Assembly: GCF_001689125.2 (NCBI RefSeq)
Contig: NZ_CP015405.2
Coordinates: 339,001-403,000 of the forward strand
Origin: Blautia pseudococcoides
GTDB taxonomy: Bacteria; Bacillota; Clostridia; Lachnospirales; Lachnospiraceae
Direction of reading: 5' to 3'
Length of the DNA: 64,000 nt
Shown: piece after piece, positions 1 through 9,511 of the stretch
Position numbering within the stretch: the stretch's first letter is position 1
Layout of the letters: every line of letters begins with the position of its first letter
Position numbers and translations under genes: made by a program
The notes under the pieces: model-generated
Told to the model about the DNA's origin: nothing
The model's database searches: none
Seen by the model: only the letters and a program-made list of their open reading frames with translations

Positions 1-662
1 TTTATCTGGGGCTGGCTCATACCACTGGTGTGAAAGGCTCCATTATAACGGCTTCCAACACCTTTTTGAGTATCTTGGTCGCCAGTCTGATCTTCCGTCA
101 GGAAAAGCTGACCGGGAAGAAAATAGCAGCCTGTATCGTAGGATTTGCCGGTGTGGTACTGGTAAATTTAAATGGCGGCGGCATGGGGGCAGGGCTTAAA
201 ATAAACGGTGAAGGATTCCTTTTGGTGTCTGTAACTGCCTATGCCTTTGCGTCCAGTCTTCTCAAAATATATTCGAGGGATGAAGACCCTGTGGTTTTAA
301 GCGGATACCAGTTTATGCTTGGGGGACTTGTTATGATGGGATGCGGTTTTATGCTTGGGGGGCGTATTTATACGGTTTCCCTCCGGGGCGTGGTCATGTT
401 GGTGTATCTGGCGCTTATTTCCTCTGTGGCGTTTTCCGTCTGGGGGATTTTGCTGAAACACCATCCGGTATCCAGAATCGCTATTTTCGGATTCACGAAT
501 CCCGTGTTTGGGGTTATCCTATCCTCTGTTTTCCTGCACGAAAAGAATCAGACGGAGGGATGGAAGATTGTGACTGCCCTTCTGCTGGTATGCGCAGGCA
601 TCTTCCTTTTGAATTACCAGAAAGCGGAGAAAATGGAAGTGCATACATCAGCCAATGGATAG
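1..662 (+). CDS. EamA/DMT-family permease, N-terminus outside window
   Basis: Drug/metabolite-transporter superfamily membrane permease, exporting or importing an unknown small metabolite. The frame is open from base 3, so the gene begins before the window. About 220 residues remain, most of the usual ~300-residue ten-helix protein. Visible are alternating hydrophobic helices and the conserved start of the C-terminal part of the first EamA repeat (KGSIITASNTF), followed by the second repeat. A GTG at position 30 could be read as a start but lies inside conserved sequence. The substrate cannot be inferred. It is convergent with the AraC-type gene that follows. Confidence 0.8.
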   Translation, partial: YLGLAHTTGVKGSIITASNTFLSILVASLIFRQEKLTGKKIAACIVGFAGVVLVNLNGGGMGAGLKINGEGFLLVSVTAYAFASSLLKIYSRDEDPVVLSGYQFMLGGLVMMGCGFMLGGRIYTVSLRGVVMLVYLALISSVAFSVWGILLKHHPVSRIAIFGFTNPVFGVILSSVFLHEKNQTEGWKIVTALLLVCAGIFLLNYQKAEKMEVHTSANG

Positions 663-688
663 GCGAAAGAAAGAACCAGTGGACTAAT

Positions 689-736
689 CAGGCACACCTT
701 TGCACAGCGAAAATTTGCTGCTCACAGATGTGCCTG
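689..736. terminator. hairpin between convergent genes
   Basis: An 8-bp perfect stem (CAGGCACA / TGTGCCTG) with a long loop lies between the converging permease and AraC genes. No clear T-run follows on either strand, so it is only a possible bidirectional terminator. Confidence 0.35.
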
Positions 737-760
737 TTGTAACAACAAAAGGCTATCCCC

Positions 761-1627
761 TTATGGACGGTCCCGGTTTTCTTTCCGGTATTGGCGGGCA
801 CTTTTCTTGTAGTATTTCCGGAATGCTGCAGAGAAATGCTCCACCGATGAATAACCCAGCTCCTCAGCGATGGAGGAGATGCTGCGGTCTGAATAGGTAA
901 GCAGTATGGAGGCTGCCGACATGCGGGCGTCTCCTTTTTTCTGCAGAAATGTTTTGCCGTATATGTCCTGCATGAGCCGTTCGGTCTGCCTGCACCCAAG
1001 ACCGAGTCTGTCCGCAAGCTGTTCCAGTGTGAGGACAGGATAGTCGTACAAAAAGGATTCCTCTATGATAAAGTCCTGGGCTTCTGCCGGTGTTGCGGGC
1101 TTGAAGTGGTGGCGGGCCTTTTGGCCGCCCTGATAGTTGCGTATCATCTGCACAATAAGCTGCCGCAGCAGGGTCTCCACGTAGACGGTGTAGCCTGTTT
1201 TCTGTTCCTTTAACTCCCGGAATAGCTGTTCCAGAGTATTTTTTATCTGGCAGTTGTCCTGTCCGATCCAGAAGGTCTTCTCTGTAAACAGGCGGTCCAG
1301 GTCATCGGTTCTTTTTTCACCTGGGGAGGTGCGGTGCAGTCTCAGGTAAATGCAGTAGTCCACCATGGGATCACCCTGTAGGGATATCTGGGCATGGGCC
1401 ACATGGGGGCCTGCCAGATAGAGGGTATTGGGGGTGATTTCGTGTGTCTGTTCCCCCACCTTTATGTATCCCCTGCCGGATACGACATAGTGGATCTCAT
1501 AACTGTTGTCCCCGTGGCTGTGGCTGGGGATGATGCGGTGCAGGTGTTCATATGCGATATTGAGGGTGCGGAACCGGGTGCTTCCAATGGTAAAGTTAAT
1601 ATCCAGATTATTGTATTGGATAAACAT
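761..1627 (-). CDS. AraC-family transcriptional regulator
   Basis: DNA-binding transcription factor of 288 residues. The N-terminal half is cupin-like with histidine-rich turns (IPSHSHGDNSYEIHYV), suggesting a small-molecule sensing domain. The C-terminal ~100 residues are a two-HTH AraC domain, with the typical second helix region SSISSIAEELGYSSVEHFS. I place the start at MFIQYNN because AGGAGA sits 6 nt upstream of that ATG; a longer open frame upstream has no ribosome-binding site. The GNAT gene lies 50 bp upstream on the same strand and may be co-transcribed. The target is unknown; the adjacent permease is a plausible one. Confidence 0.85.
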   Translation of the reverse strand: MFIQYNNLDINFTIGSTRFRTLNIAYEHLHRIIPSHSHGDNSYEIHYVVSGRGYIKVGEQTHEITPNTLYLAGPHVAHAQISLQGDPMVDYCIYLRLHRTSPGEKRTDDLDRLFTEKTFWIGQDNCQIKNTLEQLFRELKEQKTGYTVYVETLLRQLIVQMIRNYQGGQKARHHFKPATPAEAQDFIIEESFLYDYPVLTLEQLADRLGLGCRQTERLMQDIYGKTFLQKKGDARMSAASILLTYSDRSISSIAEELGYSSVEHFSAAFRKYYKKSARQYRKENRDRP

Positions 1628-1676
1628 ATTTTCTCTCCTAAGTGAAATCCTATTAACGATTCCTTTGGATGGATCG

Positions 1677-2261
1677 TTACACATCCTCTATAAAATGGAC
1701 AGGATACTGTTCCCAGTATTTTTTAAATACACGGTCTTTCTGTCCGTCAAGATTAAGCTGATACATGCGGAATGTGACAGGGATATTTTTAGGCTGCCAC
1801 TGTTCCACATAGGAATACTGATACGTCATTCCGATTTTTTTCATTACGTCCCCGCTTCTGGGATTTTTTACATCGTGGGTGGCAGTGATGAACGGGAGAC
1901 CCTGGGTTTTCAGGAGTTCCACTACAGCGTGGCAGGCCTCTGTCATGATACCTTTATGCCAGAAGTCTTTTCGCAGCCCGTATCCGAGATCCCGGCTTTC
2001 ACTGCTGCTTATATTGACATATCCCACAGGGATATTATCTGTTTTTAAGCAGACCGCATACCGGTATCCGGATCGCTGGTCGTAGGTATCCAGATAATGC
2101 TCCTGCAGAAAATCCCTGGCTTCCTCCGTGGTTTTCAGAGGAAACATGGGAAGAAAGGTGTTTACCTCCTCGTCGCTCAGGATTTGAAAGAGCGCTGCAG
2201 CATCCCCGGGGGTGAACCTGCGGAGGATCAGGCGCTTTGTTTTGATTGTGGGAGTGTTCAT
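1677..2261 (-). CDS. GNAT-family N-acetyltransferase (RimJ/RimL-like)
   Basis: Acetyl-CoA dependent N-acetyltransferase of 194 residues. The start MNTPTIKTKRLILRRF is the classic beginning of RimJ/RimL-type proteins (TxRLxLRRF), and the C-terminal part carries the family pattern HDVKNPRSGDVMKKIGM. AAAGGA lies 9 nt before the chosen ATG. The frame stays open ~110 codons further upstream, but that part reads as low-complexity non-coding sequence. The acceptor substrate (ribosomal protein, antibiotic or metabolite) cannot be told from sequence. Confidence 0.85.
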   Translation of the reverse strand: MNTPTIKTKRLILRRFTPGDAAALFQILSDEEVNTFLPMFPLKTTEEARDFLQEHYLDTYDQRSGYRYAVCLKTDNIPVGYVNISSSESRDLGYGLRKDFWHKGIMTEACHAVVELLKTQGLPFITATHDVKNPRSGDVMKKIGMTYQYSYVEQWQPKNIPVTFRMYQLNLDGQKDRVFKKYWEQYPVHFIEDV

Positions 2262-2397
2262 TATGCTATATTCCTTTCCGGTTTTACTAGAAATTATAGC
2301 ATGGATGAAGAGAATATGATATAGATATTGAATATATGCGCAATACAGATTATTATGGAGATAGTACGAAAACGAATGAGGCAGGTTAAGGAGGATT

Positions 2398-4179
2398 ATG
2401 AGTAAAAAACATAGAAAAGCGGACTTGGTAATGGGGTTTTTCCAGGGGTCCAAGAAATATTTTTTGGTGGCAGTGTCAGCCTCGCTGGTCACAACCGGTT
2501 TAAATTCCCTGACACCCCAGATTTTCCGGTTTACCGTGGACTCTGTGCTGGGTGGGGATAAATATAAATATTTATCGGAGCATTTGTGGATCATGGCACT
2601 GATGCTGGTAGGAGTGGCACTTTTTTCCGGAGCGGCACTTTTTTTGAGCCGGGCCTACACGGCAAAAGCCGGTGAGAATTTTGCAAAGAACATGAGAGAC
2701 GCCCTGTTTTCTCACGTGCAGAGGCTTCCCATGGAATGGCATGACAGACACCAGACAGGAGATATTATACAGCGCTGTACTTCAGATGTGGAGGTTATCA
2801 GAAACTTTGTGGTGACCCAGCTTTTGGAGGTGTTTCGTACCGTATTTTTGGTTGCGGTTTCGTTCGGAATGATGTTTTCCATGAATGTGAAGCTTTCTTT
2901 TATTGTGCTGTGTTTTGTGCCGGTGGTGGCTCTGTACTCCACCATTTTCTACCGTCTGATCGCAGGGCGTTTTACCACGGCTGATGAAGCGGAAGGGGAA
3001 TTATCCACCGTCGTGCAGGAGAATGCCACAGGCGTCCGGGTGGTGCGGGCCTTCGGAAGAGAAAAATTTGAGATGGAACGTTTTTATGAGAAAAATAATG
3101 CATTTGCAGAGTTGTGGATCAAGCTTGGTACCTTGTCAGGGCTATACTGGGGAATCGGGGATCTGATAACCGGCCTGCAGGTGGTGGCAGTGATCGTTCT
3201 TGGGGCAGCGGAAGCCGTACACGGGAATATCTCTGTGGGAGAATTTATTGCGTTTGCTTCTTATAATACAACTTTAGTCTGGCCTATCCGAGGGCTTGGA
3301 CGAATTCTCTCGGACATGAGCAAGGCGGGCGTTTCCTTTGAGCGTGTGGATTATATCATAGGGGCCGGGGAAGAGGCTTATCAGGATAAAAAGGAGTATA
3401 AGAACCAAAGCCGGGATCAGGGATTTGACATAGAATTTTCTCATGTAAACTTCGGATATAAGGATGGAAAAGAGGTGCTTTCCGATGTTACGTTCTCCAT
3501 CCCGCAGGGCAGTACACTGGGGATTCTGGGCGGTACCGGCAGCGGCAAGTCCACAATTATGCAGCTTCTCAACCGGCTGTATGAGCTGGAGGAAGGCCAG
3601 GGGAATATTACGCTGGGCGGAAAAAACATCAGTGAAATCCCGCTGGAATGGATCAGAAAAAATGTAGGAATGGTGCTCCAGGAACCATTCCTCTATTCCA
3701 GAACCATCAAAGAGAACATAGCGGCATCTGTGCCGGAGGCTTCCTTTGAGGAGATCAGGCAGGCGGCTAAAATAGCCTGCATTGATGAGGCCATTATGAA
3801 CTTCCCGGATGGGTATGAAACCCTGGTGGGTGAGAGGGGAGTAACCCTGTCAGGAGGCCAGAGGCAGAGGATCGCCATAGCCAGAATGCTGCTGCAGAAA
3901 GCACCCATTATGGTATTTGATGACTCTCTTTCAGCCGTGGATTCCCAGACAGATTCCAAGATCAGGAAGGCGCTTCTGGAGAACCGGAGAGATGCCGCTG
4001 TGATCCTCATCTCCCACAGGGTAACCACACTGATGAGCGCTGACAAGATCATGGTGCTGAACCAGGGAAGCATTGAAGAGATGGGAACCCATCAGGAGCT
4101 GATCAAACAGCAGGGGATTTACAGGAAAATTTATGATATCCAGATGAGCCAGGACGACAGAATGCAGATGGAGGTGTAA
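2398..4179 (+). CDS. ABC exporter half-transporter, subunit 1 (degenerate Walker B)
   Basis: A 593-residue half-transporter: six-helix membrane domain (about residues 15-320) fused to an ATPase domain. Walker A is GGTGSGKST, the signature LSGGQRQR is canonical and the H-loop is LISHR. The residue after Walker B is Asp, not Glu (VFDDSLSAVD), the hallmark of the non-catalytic site in heterodimeric exporters such as BmrCD or TM287/288. AGGAGG precedes the ATG. The partner gene starts 1 nt after its stop, so the two are translationally linked and surely form one complex. The substrate is unknown; drug or lipid/peptide export is typical. Confidence 0.93.
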   Translation: MSKKHRKADLVMGFFQGSKKYFLVAVSASLVTTGLNSLTPQIFRFTVDSVLGGDKYKYLSEHLWIMALMLVGVALFSGAALFLSRAYTAKAGENFAKNMRDALFSHVQRLPMEWHDRHQTGDIIQRCTSDVEVIRNFVVTQLLEVFRTVFLVAVSFGMMFSMNVKLSFIVLCFVPVVALYSTIFYRLIAGRFTTADEAEGELSTVVQENATGVRVVRAFGREKFEMERFYEKNNAFAELWIKLGTLSGLYWGIGDLITGLQVVAVIVLGAAEAVHGNISVGEFIAFASYNTTLVWPIRGLGRILSDMSKAGVSFERVDYIIGAGEEAYQDKKEYKNQSRDQGFDIEFSHVNFGYKDGKEVLSDVTFSIPQGSTLGILGGTGSGKSTIMQLLNRLYELEEGQGNITLGGKNISEIPLEWIRKNVGMVLQEPFLYSRTIKENIAASVPEASFEEIRQAAKIACIDEAIMNFPDGYETLVGERGVTLSGGQRQRIAIARMLLQKAPIMVFDDSLSAVDSQTDSKIRKALLENRRDAAVILISHRVTTLMSADKIMVLNQGSIEEMGTHQELIKQQGIYRKIYDIQMSQDDRMQMEV

Positions 4180-4180
4180 A

Positions 4181-6022
4181 ATGGCGGCATACGAAGAACA
4201 AGATTATAACAAACCCTTCAGCTTTAAGACATGGGCTAAAATGCTGCCCTTTTTTAAACCGTATACGAAATTTTTTGCCATTACCATAGGCCTGAATCTG
4301 ATCCTGGCGGGGATTGATGTGCTGGTTCCTTTGTTTCAGAGCTATGCCATCGACCATTTTATCGCACTGAACACATTAAAAGGGCTGAATGTTTTTGCTC
4401 TGGTCTATGTGGCAATGATAGTGACACAGACAGTATCCGTATATCTGTCTGTCCATGCAGCCACCACCATTGAGATGAATGTGGGAAAGGATTTGAAGAA
4501 AGCGCAGTTTGAGCATCTTCAGACATTGTCATTTTCCTATTATAATACCACCCCGGTGGGCTATATCCATGCCAGAGTCATGAGTGATACCCTGAAGATA
4601 GCGGGAATGATCGCATGGGGACTGGTGGATATGTTCTGGGCGTTTATCTATGTGGTCAGTGTATTTGTGATCATGTTTCTGCTGAACTGGAAACTGGCGC
4701 TTATCATCATGCTGGTGGTGCCCTTTATTGCAGTCCTCACCGTATATTTCCAGAATAAGATCCTTCACTGGAACAGAAGAGTGAGGAAGGTCAATTCCCA
4801 GATCACCAGTGCTTACAATGAGGGGATCACAGGGGTGAGAACCTCAAAAAGTATGGTGATCGAGGAGGATAACCAGAAGAATTTCCGCAGTATTACAAAG
4901 AATATGCATCAGGCGGCAACCAAATCTGCCATGCTGAACGCCGTGTATATTCCGACTATATTATTTTTCAGCTCCGTGGCAGCTGCTATTGTGCTGGCAA
5001 GGGGCGGATATATGGTGCAGAGCCAGGTGATGCAGCTTGGAACCCTGTCTGTGTTCATCTCTTATGCGGTGGTTATTTTCGAGCCCATACAGCAGCTTGC
5101 CCGTCTTCTGGCGGATCTGATCTCCTGCCAGGCCAGTATTGAGCGTGTTATGGATCTGCTGGAGCAGCAGTCCAATGTGACAGATGCACCGGAAGTGGTT
5201 GAAAAATACGGGGATATGTTTGAGGCAAAGAAGGAGAACTGGGAGAGGATAGAGGGGGATATTGTCTTTGAGGACGTATCTTTCCGGTATCCGGACGGAA
5301 AAGAATATGTGCTGGAACATTTCAATCTGCATGTGCCCGCGGGAATGAATGTAGCCATTGTGGGGGAGACCGGGGCAGGAAAATCCACCCTGGTGAATCT
5401 GCTGGGCAGGTTTTTTGAACCTACCAAAGGCCGTATCCTCATTGACGGAAAAGATTACCGGGAACGGTCACAGCTCTGGCTGCACAGCCAGATAGGGTAT
5501 GTGCTGCAGAATCCCCATCTGTTTTCCGGTACGCTTTATGACAACATCCGGTACGGGCGCCTGGAGGCCACGGACGAGGAGGTCCGGGAGGCCGCAAGGA
5601 AGGTTTCCGCGGATATTGTGGCAGGCAAGCTGGAAAAAGGGTATGAGAGTAATGTGGGAGAGAGCGGAGGCAGGCTGTCCACAGGAGAGAAGCAGTTGAT
5701 ATCTTTTGCGCGGGCGATTCTGGCAAATCCCAGTATTTTCGTGCTGGATGAGGCCACGTCCTCCATTGATACCCAGACGGAACAGTTAATACAGGAAGCC
5801 ACAGACCAGCTTCTGAGGGGGCATACCTCCTTTGTCATAGCCCACAGGCTTTCCACCATCCGTCAGGCAGATCTGATCCTGGTGGTGAAAGACGGAAAGA
5901 TCATTGAGGAGGGAAGCCACAAAGAGCTGTTAAGACAGAAGGGATATTATTATGATCTGTATTCCAGGCAGTTCGAGGAAGAATCGGCAATGCAGATTTT
6001 AGCTGGAGATAATGGAATTTAG
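4181..6022 (+). CDS. ABC exporter half-transporter, subunit 2 (catalytic Glu, degenerate signature)
   Basis: A 613-residue half-transporter with the same membrane-ATPase layout. Walker A is GETGAGKST and Walker B has the catalytic Glu (VLDEATSSID). The signature is altered to LSTGEKQ. Paired with subunit 1 (canonical signature, Asp in place of Glu), this gives one working and one degenerate ATP site, as expected of heterodimeric exporters of this family. It is about 20 residues longer than subunit 1 because of an extended N-terminus and linker. A strong terminator follows at once. Confidence 0.93.
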   Translation: MAAYEEQDYNKPFSFKTWAKMLPFFKPYTKFFAITIGLNLILAGIDVLVPLFQSYAIDHFIALNTLKGLNVFALVYVAMIVTQTVSVYLSVHAATTIEMNVGKDLKKAQFEHLQTLSFSYYNTTPVGYIHARVMSDTLKIAGMIAWGLVDMFWAFIYVVSVFVIMFLLNWKLALIIMLVVPFIAVLTVYFQNKILHWNRRVRKVNSQITSAYNEGITGVRTSKSMVIEEDNQKNFRSITKNMHQAATKSAMLNAVYIPTILFFSSVAAAIVLARGGYMVQSQVMQLGTLSVFISYAVVIFEPIQQLARLLADLISCQASIERVMDLLEQQSNVTDAPEVVEKYGDMFEAKKENWERIEGDIVFEDVSFRYPDGKEYVLEHFNLHVPAGMNVAIVGETGAGKSTLVNLLGRFFEPTKGRILIDGKDYRERSQLWLHSQIGYVLQNPHLFSGTLYDNIRYGRLEATDEEVREAARKVSADIVAGKLEKGYESNVGESGGRLSTGEKQLISFARAILANPSIFVLDEATSSIDTQTEQLIQEATDQLLRGHTSFVIAHRLSTIRQADLILVVKDGKIIEEGSHKELLRQKGYYYDLYSRQFEEESAMQILAGDNGI

Positions 6023-6034
6023 TAGGGAAAAGAA

Positions 6035-6080
6035 AATCCCGTCGGCTGCTTATAGGGTAAGCCCGGCGGGATTCTTTTTT
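6035..6080 (+). terminator. Rho-independent terminator of the ABC operon
   Basis: AATCCCGTCG pairs with CGGCGGGATT (one G-T wobble) and is followed by CTTTTTT. It also lies between convergent genes, so it may serve the diguanylate cyclase gene on the other strand. Confidence 0.85.
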
Positions 6081-6095
6081 ACGATGAATGAAAGT

Positions 6096-7265
6096 TTAGG
6101 AGTATAGTTCTGTCTGGTTGCGCCCGTTTTGTTTTGCCCGGTACAGTGCTCTGTCAGCCTCCTCTATAGCCGTTTCCAGAAGACCGGGCTTCCATGAGCT
6201 ATGATAAGACACGCCAATACTGACAGTCACGGAGGTTTTTGTTTTCTGCGGGCCGGCTATTTGGGTGGATGCCACAGACATGCGGATTTGTTCCGCTTTT
6301 GCCACCATCTCCTCAGCGGGAAGGCCGGTTGTCACCAGTAGAAACTCTTCCCCTCCGTATCGGACCGCATGAAAATCTTCCTGTTCTGAAAAAGAAGATA
6401 AGACAGAGGCGACAGTCTTGAGACATACATCTCCCTGCTGATGTCCATAGCGGTCATTGTACTGTTTGAAAAAGTCAATGTCCAGCAGCAGAACCGCCAG
6501 GGAACCCATATGTACACCATATTTTTCAAGAGGAGATTTCACGGATTCCTCCAGGTAGCGTCTATTGCCAAGGGTGGTCAGGGTATCTGTCATGGACAGA
6601 CGGTCCAGTTTTTCATTGGCTGCCTCCAACTGTTGGTTTTTCTGGTCAATGATGATCTTGTCATAGATACCGGCCAGACGGGCGTGGTACAGGCGGTAGG
6701 AATAAACAATGGATAACAGGCAGATGAAGCTGCTGTTTATCATTGTGCTGAACACATTTTCCTGTCCGTAAGGGGTCCCAAGTACCAGACAGTTTGTCAG
6801 GATACAGGTAACAATATGCAGGATACTTAAAATATGTGGCGGCAGTATGAGAAAGGCGGCCATCATGGGGAGAAAAGAGCAGTATACAATAATGCTCAGA
6901 CCACCCAGGGAATCCAGATAGGAGATAAAGCTGATCCAGAAGACCAGCAGTATTCCAAAGGCGGTGCAGAGTCTTGCATGCAGCCGCCAGTTGTTTTTGG
7001 CACGCTTATGTATGGTCAAAAGCACGATCAGTCCTGCAGCCAGCACAGCATAGGCTATCACATAACGCAGTCTGCGGTAACTGTAAAAGATACTGCCTGG
7101 ACGAAAGGTAAAGACTATGATCATAAATAGCTGCATGACCAGCATAACAAAAGCAATGGTCCGTTCGGATTTATAATTTAAAGATACCATTCCCAGTTCC
7201 AGCTGGTCACGGTATTTTTCCTCGTAAGGAAAGCGGATAAGAGAATGTAATTTTTCTTTTAACAT
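6096..7265 (-). CDS. membrane-bound diguanylate cyclase (GGDEF)
   Basis: Makes cyclic di-GMP from two GTP. It has 389 residues: about six predicted membrane helices in the first ~190 residues, a short coiled linker, then a GGDEF domain with active-site motif RYGGEEF. The inhibitory I-site (RxxD, normally a few residues before the motif) is not conserved (EQED instead), so product inhibition is probably weak or absent. The start MLKEKLHS is chosen because AGAGGA lies 6 nt upstream; an ATG six codons earlier has no site. No PilZ effector or riboswitch is obvious next to it. The sensed signal is unknown. Confidence 0.9.
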   Translation of the reverse strand: MLKEKLHSLIRFPYEEKYRDQLELGMVSLNYKSERTIAFVMLVMQLFMIIVFTFRPGSIFYSYRRLRYVIAYAVLAAGLIVLLTIHKRAKNNWRLHARLCTAFGILLVFWISFISYLDSLGGLSIIVYCSFLPMMAAFLILPPHILSILHIVTCILTNCLVLGTPYGQENVFSTMINSSFICLLSIVYSYRLYHARLAGIYDKIIIDQKNQQLEAANEKLDRLSMTDTLTTLGNRRYLEESVKSPLEKYGVHMGSLAVLLLDIDFFKQYNDRYGHQQGDVCLKTVASVLSSFSEQEDFHAVRYGGEEFLLVTTGLPAEEMVAKAEQIRMSVASTQIAGPQKTKTSVTVSIGVSYHSSWKPGLLETAIEEADRALYRAKQNGRNQTELYS

Positions 7266-7305
7266 TGGAAATCCTCTATGCAAACAAATGATTTGATTCT
7301 TTCAC

Positions 7306-7334
7306 ATTATATAATAGATTGTGCTGAAAAGCAA
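7306..7334 (-). promoter_or_regulatory. sigma-A-type promoter of the diguanylate cyclase gene
   Basis: On the minus strand TTGCTT, 17 nt, TATAAT, ending about 40 nt upstream of the start codon. The -10 is a perfect match; the -35 is moderate. Confidence 0.5.
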
Positions 7335-7613
7335 AAGAAAGCATAGAAAAATTGTGGAAACCTGCTGCTGTGATAGTGATATCCGGAAAATGGGGGTTTT
7401 TATAGTAGAATGAATTGACAAAATATTTATCCTTATGAGAAACTATTGAAAGTGAGATTTGACCATAACAATGAAAGTCATTGCCAACAAAAGTTGAGGT
7501 AATGGCTTTTTTTAATAACATAAATTTTTATTATTGTGCAGGGAGTGACATCCTGAGTGATGGAAAATAGGGAACAAAATTTTTTTCATCATTAGACAAA
7601 CTTTAATTTAACG
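7335..7613. other. AT-rich intergenic stretch without a gene
   Basis: No convincing coding frame. It holds one terminator-like hairpin at 7475-7514 (AGTCATTGC / GTAATGGCT with wobble pairs, then eight T) that belongs to no visible gene. Confidence 0.4.
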
Positions 7614-7731
7614 CGAAAAGGCTTTAAGATCAATAAATCAAAAAATAATAAATATTCAATCAAATCATTTAGCATAGGAAGGGCAGCTAAACAGCCCCGC
7701 TATGTCAAAAATTAAGAACATAGCCTTTTCG
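7614..7731. repeat. 10-bp inverted repeat upstream of tyrosine recombinase
   Basis: CGAAAAGGCT at 7614-7623 is repeated inverted as AGCCTTTTCG at 7722-7731, enclosing 98 bp that includes a smaller hairpin (CATAG..GGGC..GCCC..CTATG). It sits just before a tyrosine recombinase gene and may be a recombination site or a leader hairpin. No clear promoter was found inside. Confidence 0.4.
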
Positions 7732-7783
7732 TGGAAGCAGCAGCCGACAATGAGTGGACAGAAAAGTGGTCAAGGAGGTCAAG

Positions 7784-8920
7784 ATGTCAAGAAAAGGTGA
7801 AAACATCAGGAAAAGGAAAGACGGTCGTTGGGAGGCCCGTTATATGAAAGGGCGGGATATGAACGGTAAGATCAGGTACGGTTATCTGTATGGCAGGTCA
7901 TACAAAGAGGTTAAGGAGAAGAAGATAAGAATGATATCAGAATATCCGGCCTTTTTTACATACGGCAGCCAGCCCTCTGCTTTGCTGGAGGATGACAGGA
8001 TCTGCACGGTCAGCGCGCATTGGAAAAACCATATCCGTTATACGGTCAAGGAAAGCACCTATTCAAATTACGGTGAGATACTGGAGAACCATATCCTCCC
8101 TGCGTTGGGAGAGACTTCTGTGAGAAAATTTACAAACCAAACCCTTTTAAGTTTTGTCCAGCGGGAGCTGGAGAAGGGAATGTCCTACGGAAGTATACAT
8201 GTGATCATGGGCGTTTTGAAGAACATACTGCATTACGGACAGGAACTGGGATGCCTTCCTGCCGAACTTCTTAAGTTTCCGCGCATTCCTGCAGGGAGTA
8301 AGGAAATCCGGATCATGAGCAAAGAGGATTTCAGAAAGCTGGATGCCTGCTTGAGTGAAGGCTCGGATCCATTTACATTTGGCATTCTTTTGTGCATGTA
8401 TACGGGCATACGTGTAGGGGAGTTGTGCGGACTGAAATGGGAGGACATAGATTTTAACCACCGCAAAATCTATATCCGCCGGACCGTAACACGTGTAAAG
8501 AACCTGGATATGACCCTTATAGAGGGGCAAGGGGTATGCCCGCGGACGCGGCTCAACATTGGCACGCCTAAGACCTCTACTTCCATGCGTGAAATCCCCC
8601 TTCCGGACCGGCTGCTGTCAATTGGCACAGCATTAAAGAAAAATGGCAGATGCTTTCTCCTTACAGGTACGGAAAATTGTGTGGAACCCCGCACAGTCCA
8701 GCGAAGGTACGCGTCCCTTCTGAAAAAATGCCAGATACCTCACATAAAAATCCATTCCCTCCGTCACCAGTTTTCCTGCCGCTGGATTGAGCAGGGGTTT
8801 GACACAAAATCCCTGTCGGAGATTCTGGGACATACTTCTGTGAAAACAACACTTGATCTTTATGTACATATACAGGCTGAGACAAAGCGTGAATATATGA
8901 ACCGGCTCACAACACCCTGA
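7784..8920 (+). CDS. tyrosine-type site-specific recombinase (phage integrase family)
   Basis: Cuts and rejoins DNA at specific sites; 378 residues. Order: an N-terminal AP2-like DNA-binding segment (KRKDGRWEARY), a SAM-like core-binding domain (about 75-160), then the catalytic domain with Arg in YTGIRVGELCGLKW, the HSLRH box, LGHTSVKTTLDLY and the nucleophilic Tyr. All expected catalytic residues are present. The start follows AGGAGG with 5 nt spacing; an ATG ten codons earlier is not preceded by a site. No phage or ICE genes accompany it. It may be a remnant integrase or act on the inverted repeat in its own upstream region. Confidence 0.9.
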   Translation: MSRKGENIRKRKDGRWEARYMKGRDMNGKIRYGYLYGRSYKEVKEKKIRMISEYPAFFTYGSQPSALLEDDRICTVSAHWKNHIRYTVKESTYSNYGEILENHILPALGETSVRKFTNQTLLSFVQRELEKGMSYGSIHVIMGVLKNILHYGQELGCLPAELLKFPRIPAGSKEIRIMSKEDFRKLDACLSEGSDPFTFGILLCMYTGIRVGELCGLKWEDIDFNHRKIYIRRTVTRVKNLDMTLIEGQGVCPRTRLNIGTPKTSTSMREIPLPDRLLSIGTALKKNGRCFLLTGTENCVEPRTVQRRYASLLKKCQIPHIKIHSLRHQFSCRWIEQGFDTKSLSEILGHTSVKTTLDLYVHIQAETKREYMNRLTTP

Positions 8921-9300
8921 AATAAAAGGGATCACTGCAAGAAAAGGCATTTTAATGACAAAATAAAGAATACTGACTTTTTTGCACTTGTGATAAAATG
9001 CATAAAAATACAGTAAGAAAAAGGGGAAAAATATGGATGACCAACTGCGGGGGCAGTCAGAGATGGGATCGAACACGGTGACGCTGACCAGACCATTGCA
9101 AGTTTCACCAAGGCAGTGGAACGGTTTGCCAATACTTCTGTATCAACCTATTGTGGCACATGTGGGCTATTCTTTTTCCTGTATTTGCGACCCGATGCGC
9201 CGTACGCTCCAACTTCGGCAGGTCAGCTTACGCATTCTCGCCTTGAATTTCGCTACTGATTTTGGATGTGGTCTGGCTTTATAACAATCTCTGTAAAGAG
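8921..9300. other. intergenic stretch, no recognisable gene
   Basis: Short open frames here match nothing I recognise and are interrupted. The stretch leads into a receiver-domain remnant, so it probably contains further decayed sequence. Confidence 0.4.
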
Positions 9301-9511
9301 CCTTGTGGATTACGCAGAAGACGGACCACAGTCAGGATTCGGAGTTCCTCACATCCCAGGGCAAAAGTATTCCCATCATTGCCATGACGGCAGACGCTTT
9401 CCGGGAGGATGTAGTACGGCTTCTGAGGCGGGAATGAACGGGCATCTGGCGAAGCCAATTGACCAGGAGGTGCTGTACCGCACACTTGTGGATACCATCG
9501 GGGGACATTAG
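9301..9511 (+). pseudogene. receiver-domain remnant (end of a response regulator or hybrid kinase)
   Basis: Across two frames one can read VDYAEDG, then GKSIPIIAMTADAF, then AGMNGHLAKPID and a natural C-terminus. These are the consecutive landmarks of a CheY-like receiver, including the conserved Lys-Pro. The acceptor-Asp region is deleted and a frameshift separates the last two blocks. It resembles the C-terminus of the hybrid kinase at 27098-29656. It overlaps the stop of the convergent RpiR gene by a few bases. Confidence 0.7.

Noticed and set aside
7415..7514. Possible small RNA (TTGACA followed by a terminator-like hairpin)
   Set aside because: No acceptable -10 at proper distance from the TTGACA.
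7276..7521. Minus-strand frame of 81 codons upstream of the diguanylate cyclase
   Set aside because: Low-complexity sequence overlapping the cyclase promoter, with no ribosome-binding site and no recognisable protein pattern.
7784..8920. Prophage or ICE at the first integrase
   Set aside because: Neighbouring genes are ordinary chromosomal ones, and only an 8-bp GAAAAGGC direct repeat flanks the gene, too short to define an attachment site.
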